64,000 nucleotides of DNA. Source: Ga0077555 sp963746315. Its GTDB lineage: Bacteria; Pseudomonadota; Alphaproteobacteria; Rhizobiales; Hyphomicrobiaceae. This document shows, in pieces, positions 43,737 to 52,632 of the stretch. The stretch is from NCBI GenBank assembly GCA_963746315.1, contig CAVVAR010000010.1, positions 310,001 to 374,000 of the forward strand, written 5' to 3'. Every line of letters starts with the position of its first letter. The stretch's first letter is position 1. The position numbers and the translations under genes are program-made. The notes beneath the pieces were generated by a model. The model did not search any database and had not been told where the DNA came from. It saw only the letters and a list, made by a program, of their open reading frames with translations.

Positions 43737-44462
43737 TCAGCCGCACCACGCCTCGAACACCAGACCCGACAGCTCCGGTCCCCGGCCGCTGGCGAGATGC
43801 AAGGCCAGCGTGGCGACGTCCGCCGTCCCACTGAGGATCTGGCCGGAGGCGGTCCTCCCCGACGCCGGGACGATGGCGTTGATCCGGATGGCATCGCCGG
43901 CGGCCGCCTCCGCCTCCGAGCGGGTGAACGAGGCGAGCGCGTGGCGCGCGATGGCCGCCAGCATGTCGCCCGATGGCGAGGCGTTGCGCGGCGCCGTGAC
44001 GATATTCACGATAGATCCGGCACTTAGCATGGTGCGCATACGGTTGACGGCAACCCGCGTGGCGAGCACCGGCATGGCCAGGCTGTCCGCGACCATGCCC
44101 TCGATGTCCCCGTCGTCGGCGTCGGGCGCCGGCTCCGACGTCTGCGCAAGATTGACGACGACGTCGAGCCCGCCGAATTTCTGTGCCGCCTCGCGGGCGA
44201 AGCGCAGCATCGCATCGGCCCCGTCGAGCTCGCCCGGGAACAGGCGCACGTCCATGGCATGCGGCGCGATGATCTCGGCGAGTGCCAGCGTCTCGGGACT
44301 GTCCTCGACGGCCTGCACGACGAGCCGCGTGCCTGCCTCGGCGAATGCACGAACCACATCGACGCCGAGAGGACCACTGACGCCCGTAATAAGGACACGC
44401 TTACCGGCCAGCTCGGGGTACTCGGGGGCGAACTCGACCTCGTCGAGCGTACCGATCAACAT
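43737..44462 (-). CDS. SDR family protein lacking the catalytic Tyr/Lys
   Basis: This 241-residue Rossmann protein has the start ELAGKRVLITGVSGPLGVDVVRAFAEAGTRLVV and GGLDVVVNLAQTSEP, followed by IVNIVTAPRNASPSGDMLAAIARHALASFTRSEA. In the region where SDR enzymes have YxxxK, the aligned residues appear to be Ala and Arg. It may be a non-catalytic or altered family member. Strong GGAGGAGA precedes the ATG at 44462; an ORF start at 44702 is not supported. Confidence 0.82.
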   Translation of the reverse strand: MLIGTLDEVEFAPEYPELAGKRVLITGVSGPLGVDVVRAFAEAGTRLVVQAVEDSPETLALAEIIAPHAMDVRLFPGELDGADAMLRFAREAAQKFGGLDVVVNLAQTSEPAPDADDGDIEGMVADSLAMPVLATRVAVNRMRTMLSAGSIVNIVTAPRNASPSGDMLAAIARHALASFTRSEAEAAAGDAIRINAIVPASGRTASGQILSGTADVATLALHLASGRGPELSGLVFEAWCG

Positions 44463-44965
44463 GGGCGTCTCCTCCACGCATGATGCGCGGCGCAGATCAC
44501 ATCCGACGCGCCGCCGACAAATGGACAAGACGCGATTCACTCCTAACGAGTGCTGAACTCGACCCCCGCCCGAACGCATTTTGGGGTCGGTCCGATCGCG
44601 CTTGCCTTGCCTGACTAGGTCGCCCCCGATTCGGGTGCTTGCGGGACGGGAATCGGGCGCGTCCGTGACGATCCAGCACCGGATTGCGGCGAGAGCGACC
44701 ATCCACGCATCAGGCGAGGCGTTAGGGCTCGCCTAATTCTCATATCGAGCTCAACTTTCGGCTGCTGTTTCGACCCCTCACCCCTAACTCCGGCGCGAAA
44801 TGTGTTGGAAAAATAGCACAGTCTTGCGCGGGGTGGCGTGGATAACTTAACTCGCGCTTTGACAAGAACGCGCGCCCCTGATTGTTGATTCGTCAGTAGA
44901 GCGCTGCCGCAAATGGCATCATCGAGCGTTGCATACGAATTTATGTATTGAGGGGAGTCGAGGCG
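44463..44965. other. Intergenic, upstream of the outer-membrane protein
   Basis: This 500-bp stretch lies between the divergent SDR and Omp genes. A TTGACA at 44859-44864 could be a -35 box, about 100 bp before the Omp start, but its -10 partner is weak. AT content rises near 44800-44960. No ORF is convincing. Confidence 0.45.
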
Positions 44966-45703
44966 ATGACGGGGTACAAGCGGGTTGGATGTGCGTTGGC
45001 GGTGGTGGGAGCAGCGATGCTCTTCCAGGCCAACGAGGCGCAGGCCCAGAGATACAACTGGTCCGGGCTTTATTTCGGCGCCCATCTCGGCGGCGCCTGG
45101 AGCGAGGCGACGGCAACGGACGTGCTACCGCCACTCGGCGGGTTCTTCACGCCGACAGGCAATTCGTTCAGCTTCGAATCGAGCGGCGTGGCTGGCGGCG
45201 GACAACTCGGCTACCAGCATCAGTTCGGCAACTGGGTTCTCGGCGCTGAAGTCGCGGGCACCTGGGCCGATCTTTACGAGAAGCAGGTGAGCCCCTACTT
45301 CCCCGCGTCAGACACCGTATCGCTGCGGATCAATCCGATCCTTACCGCGACCGCCCGCCTCGGCTATGCCTGGGACCGCTGGCTCATCTACGCCAAAGGT
45401 GGATATGCAGGCGCCAACATCGAGCTCAACGCCTACGACAGCGTTTTCGATGTCGGGCTCAGGAACAATGATCACTGGGTCAGTGGCTACACCGTTGGAG
45501 CCGGCCTCGAGTACGCTCTATTCGAGGGCATTCGAATTGGCCTCGATTACAGCTACATCGACCTCCAGTCGGAGACCCTGATCGCGTCGAACACCCTGGG
45601 CGGCGACGAGCGCTTCGCGACGGACGGCGAAATCCATAGCGTGACCGCAAGACTGAACTTCCAGCTGAGCCGCCCCGCCCCGGCCTACGAGCCGCTGAAA
45701 TAG
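44966..45703 (+). CDS. Outer membrane beta-barrel protein (Omp25/Omp31-like)
   Basis: This 245-residue protein has a signal peptide (MTGYKRVGCALAVVGAAMLFQANEAQA). YNWSGLYFGAHLGGAWSEA after cleavage and GGGQLGYQHQFGNWVLGAEVAGTWAD, TARLGYAWDRWLIYAKGGYAGAN, YTVGAGLEYALFEGIRIGLDYSYIDL and a terminal SVTARLNFQLSRP fit an eight-strand porin-like barrel. It probably contributes to envelope stability. The ATG at 44966 has GGGGAG. A strong terminator follows. Confidence 0.92.
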   Translation: MTGYKRVGCALAVVGAAMLFQANEAQAQRYNWSGLYFGAHLGGAWSEATATDVLPPLGGFFTPTGNSFSFESSGVAGGGQLGYQHQFGNWVLGAEVAGTWADLYEKQVSPYFPASDTVSLRINPILTATARLGYAWDRWLIYAKGGYAGANIELNAYDSVFDVGLRNNDHWVSGYTVGAGLEYALFEGIRIGLDYSYIDLQSETLIASNTLGGDERFATDGEIHSVTARLNFQLSRPAPAYEPLK

Positions 45704-45741
45704 GCAGAAGGGTCGCCGAGACCAAGTCCGTAACGCGATCG

Positions 45742-45773
45742 AGGGCCAGCAACCCATCTGCTGGCCCTTTATC
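45742..45773 (+). terminator. Rho-independent terminator of the Omp gene
   Basis: AGGGCCAGCA and TGCTGGCCCT form a perfect 10-bp stem with a 7-base loop, followed by TTTATC, 39 bp after the Omp stop. Confidence 0.75.
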
Positions 45774-45877
45774 ATGCGCGGAAATGTGGGCGCTGACGGC
45801 CGCACTGCGATTGCCTCACAAGGCCGATAGCCCGTAAAGTCGGGCGAGACCAAACCGATTGAGATCAGGAGATACAG

Positions 45878-47206
45878 ATGGCGCCGCTCGATATGAAGCC
45901 CAACGAGCTTGAGCCCTACTGGCTGCCGTTCACGCCGAACCGCTCCTTCAAGAAGCGCCCGCGCCTCTTCTCCGGCGCCAAGGACATGCACTACTTCACG
46001 CCCGACGGCCGCAAGGTCATCGATGCCACCTCCGGCCTGTTCTGCGTCAACGCTGGCCATGGCCGCGAGACCATCGTCAAGGCGATCCAGCACGCCGCCG
46101 CCACGCTCGATTTCTCGCCGCCCTTCCAGTACGCGCACCCTGGCGTCTTCGAGCTTTCGAGCCGACTGACCCTGCTCGCACCGGGCGATCTCGACTATTG
46201 CCTCTTTGCCAATTCAGGCTCCGAGGCCGTCGACACCGCGCTGAAGGTGGCGCTCGCCTATCATCGCAATCGCGGCGAGGGCAGCCGCACGCGGTTCATC
46301 GGCCGCGAGCGTGGCTATCATGGCGTCGGCTTCGGTGGCATCTCGGTCGGCGGCATGGTCGCCAACCGCAAGATGTTCGGCAACATGCTGGCCGGCGTCG
46401 ATCATCTGCCGACAACCTATGATCGCTCCAAACAGGCGTTCTCGAACCAGGAGCCCGAGTGGGGCGCCGAGACCGCGGACGAGCTGACGCGTTTGATCGG
46501 TCTTCACGACGCATCCACCATCGCCGCCGTCATCGTCGAGCCGACGGCCGGCTCCACTGGCTGTATTCCGCCGCCAAAGGGCTACCTCGAGAAGCTCCGC
46601 CAGATTACCGAGAAGCACGGCATCCTGCTGATCTTCGACGAGGTCATCACAGGCTTCGGCCGGCTTGGGCACTGCTTCGCCGCCGAGCGCTACGGTATTG
46701 TTCCGGACATGATCACCTTCGCGAAGGGTGTCACAAACGCCGCGGCTCCGATGTCGGGCGTTCTGGTCAGGAAGGGCATCTATGAAGCCCACATGAATGG
46801 CCCCGAGCACATGGTGGAGCTGTTCCACGGCTACACCTACTCGGGCCACCCCCTCGCCGTCGCTGCCGGCCTCGCCACCCTCGACATCTATAAGGACGAG
46901 GGCCTGTTCGAGCGCGCCCGCAGCCTCGAGAGCAAGTTCGCCGACGCCATGCTGAGCCTGAAGGGCCTGCCGAACGTCGTCGATATTCGGCCCATCGGCT
47001 TGATGTGCGGAATCGATCTCGAGCCGATCGCCGGCAAACCGGGCGTGCGCGGCTACGACGCCATCGAGCGCATGTATCACGAGCACGACCTTTACGTGCG
47101 CGTGACCGCCGACACGCTGGTCGTCGCTCCGCCACTGATCGTCAGCGAGGACCAGATCGGCGAGATCACCGATCGGATCGCGCGCGTTATCAAGGCGGTC
47201 GCCTGA
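45878..47206 (+). CDS. Class III (omega) aminotransferase, PLP-dependent
   Basis: The protein has 442 residues. PNRSFKKRPRLFSGAKDMHYFTPDGRKVIDATSGLFCVNAGHGRETIVKAI, FANSGSEAVDTALKVALAYHR, RERGYHGVGFGG, VIVEPTAGSTG and IFDEVITGFGRLG lead to the PLP lysine K283 in TFAKGVTN. It resembles beta-alanine--pyruvate and related omega-amino-acid transaminases. The start has AGGAG. No neighbouring gene suggests the pathway. Confidence 0.93.
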   Translation: MAPLDMKPNELEPYWLPFTPNRSFKKRPRLFSGAKDMHYFTPDGRKVIDATSGLFCVNAGHGRETIVKAIQHAAATLDFSPPFQYAHPGVFELSSRLTLLAPGDLDYCLFANSGSEAVDTALKVALAYHRNRGEGSRTRFIGRERGYHGVGFGGISVGGMVANRKMFGNMLAGVDHLPTTYDRSKQAFSNQEPEWGAETADELTRLIGLHDASTIAAVIVEPTAGSTGCIPPPKGYLEKLRQITEKHGILLIFDEVITGFGRLGHCFAAERYGIVPDMITFAKGVTNAAAPMSGVLVRKGIYEAHMNGPEHMVELFHGYTYSGHPLAVAAGLATLDIYKDEGLFERARSLESKFADAMLSLKGLPNVVDIRPIGLMCGIDLEPIAGKPGVRGYDAIERMYHEHDLYVRVTADTLVVAPPLIVSEDQIGEITDRIARVIKAVA

Positions 47207-47245
47207 CGTGCTCGGCGCTGAGGACAGACAGCCAGCATGATTGCG

Positions 47246-47279
47246 ATCGGGGCGGTGGGCCAGAGCCTGCCGCCCCGAT
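47246..47279. terminator. Hairpin after the aminotransferase gene
   Basis: ATCGGGGCGG and CCGCCCCGAT form a 10-bp stem with a 14-base loop, 39 bp after the stop. There is no T-run, so it may be a processing or stability hairpin rather than a classic terminator. Confidence 0.45.
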
Positions 47280-47473
47280 TGCCTTGAAGCTGGCCCGCTT
47301 GGCGACATCTCCCTGCACGCCAGCCATGGCGACGCTTGCGTGGCCGATGAGCCGCTATACGGCTCCGGACTGCTCCACAGTGTGAAAAACCTGTAGATCG
47401 CCAGCGGCTGCGCATTGATCTGGCGCGAGAATCCACCTGTCATCACCGCAATCAACGGATTGCGAGTCGCCCC

Positions 47474-49579
47474 ATGATCGAGCCAGCACAAATCCCCGCC
47501 CGCCAACCAGCCACCGGGAGAGGCTCGGAAGCGATGTTGCTCGTGACGCTCACATTGCTGTGCGCAGGACTGGGTGGGCTATTGCACGTCGCAGCCGATA
47601 TTCCACCGCCGACGGCCGCGCTGACAGCACTGGCCTGTCTCTCGATACTCGTCGCTGCACACAGCATGGTGCGTCGTTCGACGATGGTCGCTGCGCTCAA
47701 CACCGAGATCGCCGAGTTGCGCTCGGAGATCGTCAGCCTTCGTAGCGGCCGTATGGCACCGCCATCCGCAGGAGCCATGCCGCGGTCGCCATCTGGCATG
47801 CCCGGAACCTACGGCAGCGGGCCCGGCGGCTTCGATCCGGCCCATCAACGCCCCATGAGCCACCCGCGAGCACCGCATCCCGGAATGGTTGCTGCGAGTG
47901 GTCGAGGCGGTCCGCCCGGCTATCCGGCATCCGCGCAGTCCAGCCACGCGCCGCGGAGCTCTGGGTATCCCGCTCACCTCACGCATCCAGCCCATCCGCC
48001 TGGCCCCATGCAGATGGGCGCGTCGGCTCCAGCGCCGCAGTTTGAGCCATCTGCCTCGCCAGATGCTGCGCAGCGACCGTCGCAGACGACAACCGAGGCC
48101 TCCCACGGGCCTATGGCGGGTGCGCTCGACTGGTCACTTCGCCCCGGCAGCCATCGTGAGCCGACGGCACCGATCCCCGTCCTGCCACAGAACGAGCCGG
48201 CCTCCGGTCCACTTCCATTGATCGAGCCGCAGCGGTACGCAGCCGAGCGCACCGCGTCCGGCTTACCGCCGGTGGCCGCACCCGGCGGCCACGTGGAACC
48301 GGATGCGCCGCCAGCCATCGCAAACGCGGATGCAGTGCCGCATGCTCCGGCCTCTGTTGAAAACGCAGCGCCCACCGCAGCTCTTTCGGCCGGTGAGCCG
48401 AGCCTCGCCATGTCGGCGGTCGCCGAGCGGCCGGCAGTCTCGGAGACAGTCCCGACTAGCCCCACGGCAACGACGGCAACGCCTCGGTCGCCACTCGACG
48501 ACTTGCAGATGCCGCTGTCCGATTCAGCCCCGCGGGCCATGTCGCGGCCGGACTCTGGCGCTTGGCCCCAGGCCGTTCCAAGGTCACCGACGGCGCCACT
48601 CGACCTCGACACGATGCAAAACCTGATCGGACAACTCGCTGGCCAGCTCGATCCCGCTAGCGTCGGCGCCTCACTCGGACAGGCAAATCCCGATACGAGT
48701 GCAGCGCCACAGGCTGGTGCCGCGACGCCACGGGCGCAGGTGCCGCCGATCCCGCGTAATCTAGCTCCCCAGGCAACGCACGGCATGCCGGGTCTCCCCA
48801 GCGCACGCCCCGAGCCGGCACCCTTCGCCCATATCGCCCTGATCGCCGAGGCGGTGGAGGCAAATCGCCTGGATGTGCTGCTCGACCCGATCCTCGGCCT
48901 GAACGATCGCCGGGCCCGTCACTTCGAGCTTTCCGTACGCCTCATTACCGAAGCTGGCGATGAGCTGGGTCCGTCTCACTACCGGCAGGCCGCGGCTGGC
49001 ACCGGACTGCTCGGCCGTATCGATGCCGCCAAGCTCGCAAGCGCGGCGAATGTGCTGCAACGGCTGAGATCTCGTGGCTCCTCAGCCTCGCTCTTCTCGA
49101 CAGTCGCCGGCGAATCTCTCTCTGACGACAATTTCGCTGGGGCCTTCGCTGACATCCTCGCCGCCGAGGAGGGTCAGGCGACGCGCCTCGTGTTGACATT
49201 CGCCCAGGCCGAGGCACGCAACTTCACCGATGCGCACTGGCGCGCGATCTCCGACATGGCCCGAATCGGTCTCAAGTTCGCGCTGACTGACGTCACCGAC
49301 CTGGACATGGACTTCGAGGTGCTGCAGCGGCACGGCTTCGATTTCATCAAGCTCGATGCCTCGGTCTTTCTCGAAGGCCTGCCCACCCCCACGGGCCACA
49401 TTCCCGCGTCGGATATCTGCCGTCACCTCTCCGATTTGGGCCTCGCTCTGATCGTCGGCGGCATCGTTGCCGAGAAGGACCTCGCCCGCGTCCTCGGCTT
49501 CGGCGCCATCCTCGGTCAAGGCACACTCTTCGGAGGTCCGCGATCGGTCGAGCTGGAGCGCGAGCGCCGCGCGGCGTGA
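47474..49579 (+). CDS. Membrane-anchored degenerate EAL-domain protein (TipF-like layout)
   Basis: This 701-residue protein has two N-terminal membrane helices (about 20-65), a short coiled-coil (AALNTEIAELRSEIVSLRSG), a Pro/Ala-rich linker (about 95-440) and an EAL-like domain (about 455-695). The EAL signature is altered: ELSVRL in place of EALxR, FALTDVTDLD in place of the DDFG metal pair, while FIKLDASVF and GFGAILGQGTLFGGP remain. It is therefore likely a c-di-GMP receptor or scaffold rather than a phosphodiesterase. The layout recalls the Caulobacter flagellar factor TipF; no flagellar genes are nearby. Confidence 0.82.
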   Translation: MIEPAQIPARQPATGRGSEAMLLVTLTLLCAGLGGLLHVAADIPPPTAALTALACLSILVAAHSMVRRSTMVAALNTEIAELRSEIVSLRSGRMAPPSAGAMPRSPSGMPGTYGSGPGGFDPAHQRPMSHPRAPHPGMVAASGRGGPPGYPASAQSSHAPRSSGYPAHLTHPAHPPGPMQMGASAPAPQFEPSASPDAAQRPSQTTTEASHGPMAGALDWSLRPGSHREPTAPIPVLPQNEPASGPLPLIEPQRYAAERTASGLPPVAAPGGHVEPDAPPAIANADAVPHAPASVENAAPTAALSAGEPSLAMSAVAERPAVSETVPTSPTATTATPRSPLDDLQMPLSDSAPRAMSRPDSGAWPQAVPRSPTAPLDLDTMQNLIGQLAGQLDPASVGASLGQANPDTSAAPQAGAATPRAQVPPIPRNLAPQATHGMPGLPSARPEPAPFAHIALIAEAVEANRLDVLLDPILGLNDRRARHFELSVRLITEAGDELGPSHYRQAAAGTGLLGRIDAAKLASAANVLQRLRSRGSSASLFSTVAGESLSDDNFAGAFADILAAEEGQATRLVLTFAQAEARNFTDAHWRAISDMARIGLKFALTDVTDLDMDFEVLQRHGFDFIKLDASVFLEGLPTPTGHIPASDICRHLSDLGLALIVGGIVAEKDLARVLGFGAILGQGTLFGGPRSVELERERRAA

Positions 49580-49698
49580 GCCCTTTGGGCGCGGAAGGAT
49601 GACAGACTGGGCCGACAGTCCGTGTCATAGGCACGACCGGCCCGGCATGCGAGACTGCCGCGAAACGTCTCCCGTCCTTCGCTCCACCGGAATGCTCG

Positions 49699-50565
49699 AT
49701 GACCGCCAATCGGAACGACATTGCCATCCTCGACACCGTCGCCGCCCTCGCAACGTCGGCCGATGCATGGATCTCGGATATCTGGGGTGTTCTGCATAAC
49801 GGCCTCGCGGCTTTTCCCGACGCCGGTCCCGCCTGCGTCCGCTTCCGCGAGAACGGTGGCACCGTCGTCCTCGTGACCAACGCCCCGCGCCCTGCAGCCG
49901 CGGTTGCCCGCATGCTCGATCGCCTCGGCGTACCGGGCACCGCTTACGACGCCATCATCACGTCCGGCGACGTTTCGCGCGGCCTGCTTGGCGATTTCAC
50001 CGGCCGCCGCGTCTACCATCTCGGTCCCGAGCGCGATGTCGGCATTCTCGACGGCCTCGACATCAGGGTCGGCCCTGCCGAGACAGCGGACGTCGTGCTG
50101 TGCACCGGTCTCTTTCACGACGAGACGGAGCAGCCCGAGGACTACCGTCCGAGCCTCGCCGCGTTGGCCAGCCGCCGCGTGCCGCTGATTTGCGCCAACC
50201 CCGATCTGATCGTGGAGCGCGGACCGCAACTCATTCCCTGCGCCGGCGCACTCGCCGAGATCTACAACACCCTCGGAGGCCCGGTCCTCTACGCGGGAAA
50301 ACCGTTCCCGGCCATCTACGAGCGAGCCTATGCTGCCATCGAGAAGGCGCGCGGCGCCTTACCCGCGAAGGATCGCATCCTCGCCATCGGCGATGGGATC
50401 CGCACCGACGTCGAGGGCGCCGGCCGGCAACGGTTGCCCTGTCTCTTCATCGCCAGCGCGCTGCACGTCGACGATCGCCGCGCCTTCGATTCGGGCCACG
50501 TCGCGGAGTTGTTCACCGGACACGCGCACCCGCCCGCAGCGGCCATGCGCGCACTGAGGTGGTGA
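49699..50565 (+). CDS. TIGR01459 family HAD-type hydrolase
   Basis: This 288-residue HAD-IIA-type protein has motif I as WISDIWGVLHNG with a tryptophan at the usual second Asp, characteristic of the TIGR01459 group. Further motifs are TVVLVTNAPRP, YAGKPFPAIYERA and ILAIGDGIRTDVEGA. It probably dephosphorylates an unknown small phosphate ester. It is about 120 bp downstream of the EAL-type gene on the same strand. Confidence 0.9.
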   Translation: MTANRNDIAILDTVAALATSADAWISDIWGVLHNGLAAFPDAGPACVRFRENGGTVVLVTNAPRPAAAVARMLDRLGVPGTAYDAIITSGDVSRGLLGDFTGRRVYHLGPERDVGILDGLDIRVGPAETADVVLCTGLFHDETEQPEDYRPSLAALASRRVPLICANPDLIVERGPQLIPCAGALAEIYNTLGGPVLYAGKPFPAIYERAYAAIEKARGALPAKDRILAIGDGIRTDVEGAGRQRLPCLFIASALHVDDRRAFDSGHVAELFTGHAHPPAAAMRALRW

Positions 50566-50648
50566 GCCGGCGCACCCGCTCGCGACACGCCCGGAGCAGC
50601 GCGTCCGATCGGTGACCGGCACGCGAATGTCGCCGACCGGAGCGACGC

Positions 50649-51746
50649 TCAGTTCGCAAATCTGAAATGCATCACGTCGCCGTCGGCAACGACGTACTCC
50701 TTGCCCTCGAGCCGCATCTTGCCAGCCTCGCGCGAACCCGCCTCACCGCCGAGCCGCACATAGTCCTCGTAGGCGATCGTCTCGGCGCGAATGAAGCCCT
50801 TCTCGAAGTCCGAATGGATCACGCCTGCCGCGCCAGGGGCCTTGGTTCCCTTGGTGATCGTCCAGGCGCGCGCTTCTTTCGGGCCGACCGTGAAATACGT
50901 GACCAAGCCCAGCAGCTTGTAGCCCTCGCGGATCAGGCGATTGAGGCCGGGCTCCTCGAGACCGAGATCGGCGAGGAAGGCCTCTCGCTCGTCCTCGGGA
51001 AGGCTCGCGAGCTCTGCCTCGATCTTTGCTGAGATCACGACCGCACCGGCGCCTTCGGCTTTCGCCCGCTCGAACACCTTGGCCGAAAGGGCATTGCCGT
51101 TTGCCGCCGACCCCTCGTCCACGTTGCACACGTAGAGCACCGGCTTGGCCGTCAGCAGTTGCAGCGCATCGAACATCGACCGCTCGTCCGGCGCCACATC
51201 CGCCAGCCGGGCCGGTTTGCCCTCGCGCAGCAGCACCAGCGCCTTGTCCATCAGCGCCACCTGCGCCTTGGCCTCCTTGTCGCCGGACTTGGCCTTCTTC
51301 TCGATGTTGGTACGGCGCTTCTCGAGGCTGTCGAGGTCCGCCAGCATCAGCTCCGTCTCGACCGTCTCCGCGTCGGCCACCGGATCGATCCGGTTCTCGA
51401 CGTGCGTGATGTCGTCGTCCTCGAAGCAGCGCAGCACGTAGGCTACGGCATCCACCTCGCGGATGTGGCCGAGAAACTGGTTGCCGAGCCCTTCGCCCTT
51501 GGAGGCACCCCGCACCAGCCCCGCGATGTCGACGAACGTCAGCCGCGTCGGCAGAATCGTCGCCGACTTGCCGATCTCGGCGAGCTTGGTCAGCCGCTCG
51601 TCCGGTACGCCGACCTCTCCGACATTCGGCTCGATCGTGCAGAACGGATAGTTGGCTGCCTCGGCTGCCGCCGTCTGCGTCAGCGCGTTGAAAAGGGTCG
51701 ACTTGCCGACATTGGGCAGGCCGACGATGCCACATTTGAAGCCCAT
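50649..51746 (-). CDS. ychF: Redox-regulated ATPase YchF
   Basis: This 365-residue OBG-family P-loop protein binds ATP and associates with ribosomes. It has MGFKCGIVGLPNVGKSTLFNALTQT, NYPFCTIEPNVG, FVDIAGLVRGASKGEGLGNQFLGHIREVDA, coiled-coil arms, YVCNVDEGS and a TGS domain near the C-terminus (ARAWTITKGTKAPGAAGVIHSDFEKGFIRAE). The ATG at 51746 matches the family start; no clear ribosome binding site is visible. It follows pth and rplY on the same strand. Confidence 0.96.
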   Translation of the reverse strand: MGFKCGIVGLPNVGKSTLFNALTQTAAAEAANYPFCTIEPNVGEVGVPDERLTKLAEIGKSATILPTRLTFVDIAGLVRGASKGEGLGNQFLGHIREVDAVAYVLRCFEDDDITHVENRIDPVADAETVETELMLADLDSLEKRRTNIEKKAKSGDKEAKAQVALMDKALVLLREGKPARLADVAPDERSMFDALQLLTAKPVLYVCNVDEGSAANGNALSAKVFERAKAEGAGAVVISAKIEAELASLPEDEREAFLADLGLEEPGLNRLIREGYKLLGLVTYFTVGPKEARAWTITKGTKAPGAAGVIHSDFEKGFIRAETIAYEDYVRLGGEAGSREAGKMRLEGKEYVVADGDVMHFRFAN

Positions 51747-51757
51747 GATGTGCAAGG

Positions 51758-51840
51758 CAGTAGACAATAGGCAGAAGGCAGGAGGGGTGCATTGCCGCGC
51801 GGTGAGACCGCCCCTACTGCCTACTGCCTACTCACTATTG
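51758..51840. repeat. Inverted repeat between pth and ychF
   Basis: Two 30-bp arms (51758-51787 and 51811-51840) match at 24 of 30 positions in inverted orientation around a 23-bp loop. They are built from TAGGCAG/CTGCCTA units. The right arm runs into the last codons of pth. The sequence may fold in the pth-ychF mRNA or be a dispersed repeat. Confidence 0.5.
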
Positions 51841-52583
51841 CCCTTCCTCCTCCCTTCCATCCATTTCCTGAGGTTGTCGGCAAGTGCCGACTGCCGCTTG
51901 CCGGCCCGCTCGCCTGCCGGATGGCCGCCCGGCTTGCGCGCATTCGCCGGGCCCTGCTCGGCTTCCCGCTCGCTTCGCGTCGGCTTGCCCGCCTTGCTCT
52001 CCGTCGCCGGCCCATCCTGGCCGAGCGCCAGCGCCACGTCGGTCAGAAATCGCTCGTTGCCACCGGTCACCAGCCGGCCCGCAGCTCCGGCAATCGCATC
52101 GAGCAGCGGCTCCAGCCAGGCCAGATCGGCCTTGGCGAAATCGTTGAGGACGTAGTTGGCGACCAGATCCTTCTGCCCCGGATGGCCGACCCCGATGCGC
52201 ACGCGCACATAGTCGTTGTCGAGATGCGCCGAGATCGAACGCAGGCCGTTATGGCCCGCGTTGCCCCCGCCGACCTTAACCTTGAGCTTGCCCGGAGCGA
52301 GATCGATCTCATCGTAGAGCACCACGATGTCGCCGATCGGCACCTTGAGAAATCGCGCCGCCTCGCCGACCGAACGGCCGCTCTCGTTCATGTAGGTTTC
52401 GGGTTTGAGAAGCAGCACCTTCTCGCCCGCAATCGTCGCCTCGGCCACCTGTCCCTGGAACTTCTTGCGCCAGGGACCCGCACCATGCTCGACGGCGATG
52501 CGGTCGACGGCCATGAAGCCGACGTTGTGACGGTTGCGCGCATACTTTGCGCCCGGATTGCCGAGACCGACGAAAAGCTTCAT
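51828..52583 (-). CDS. pth: Aminoacyl-tRNA hydrolase (peptidyl-tRNA hydrolase)
   Basis: This 251-residue enzyme releases stalled peptidyl-tRNAs. MKLFVGLGNPGAKYARNRHNVGFMAVDRIA carries the catalytic Asn and His; KPETYMNESGRSVG, VLYDEIDLAPGKLKVKVGGGNAGHNGLRSI and VRIGVGHPG follow. The C-terminal 60 residues (TESKAGKPTRSEREAEQGPANARKPGGH...) form a charged, disordered extension beyond the core. It lies between rplY and ychF, the common order. Confidence 0.96.
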   Translation of the reverse strand: MKLFVGLGNPGAKYARNRHNVGFMAVDRIAVEHGAGPWRKKFQGQVAEATIAGEKVLLLKPETYMNESGRSVGEAARFLKVPIGDIVVLYDEIDLAPGKLKVKVGGGNAGHNGLRSISAHLDNDYVRVRIGVGHPGQKDLVANYVLNDFAKADLAWLEPLLDAIAGAAGRLVTGGNERFLTDVALALGQDGPATESKAGKPTRSEREAEQGPANARKPGGHPAGERAGKRQSALADNLRKWMEGRRKGNSE

Positions 52584-52632
52584 GGCGAGCCCTCATAGGC
52601 CCCGGCGCTCGGCGCTCTCGCGCGCCGCCAGG

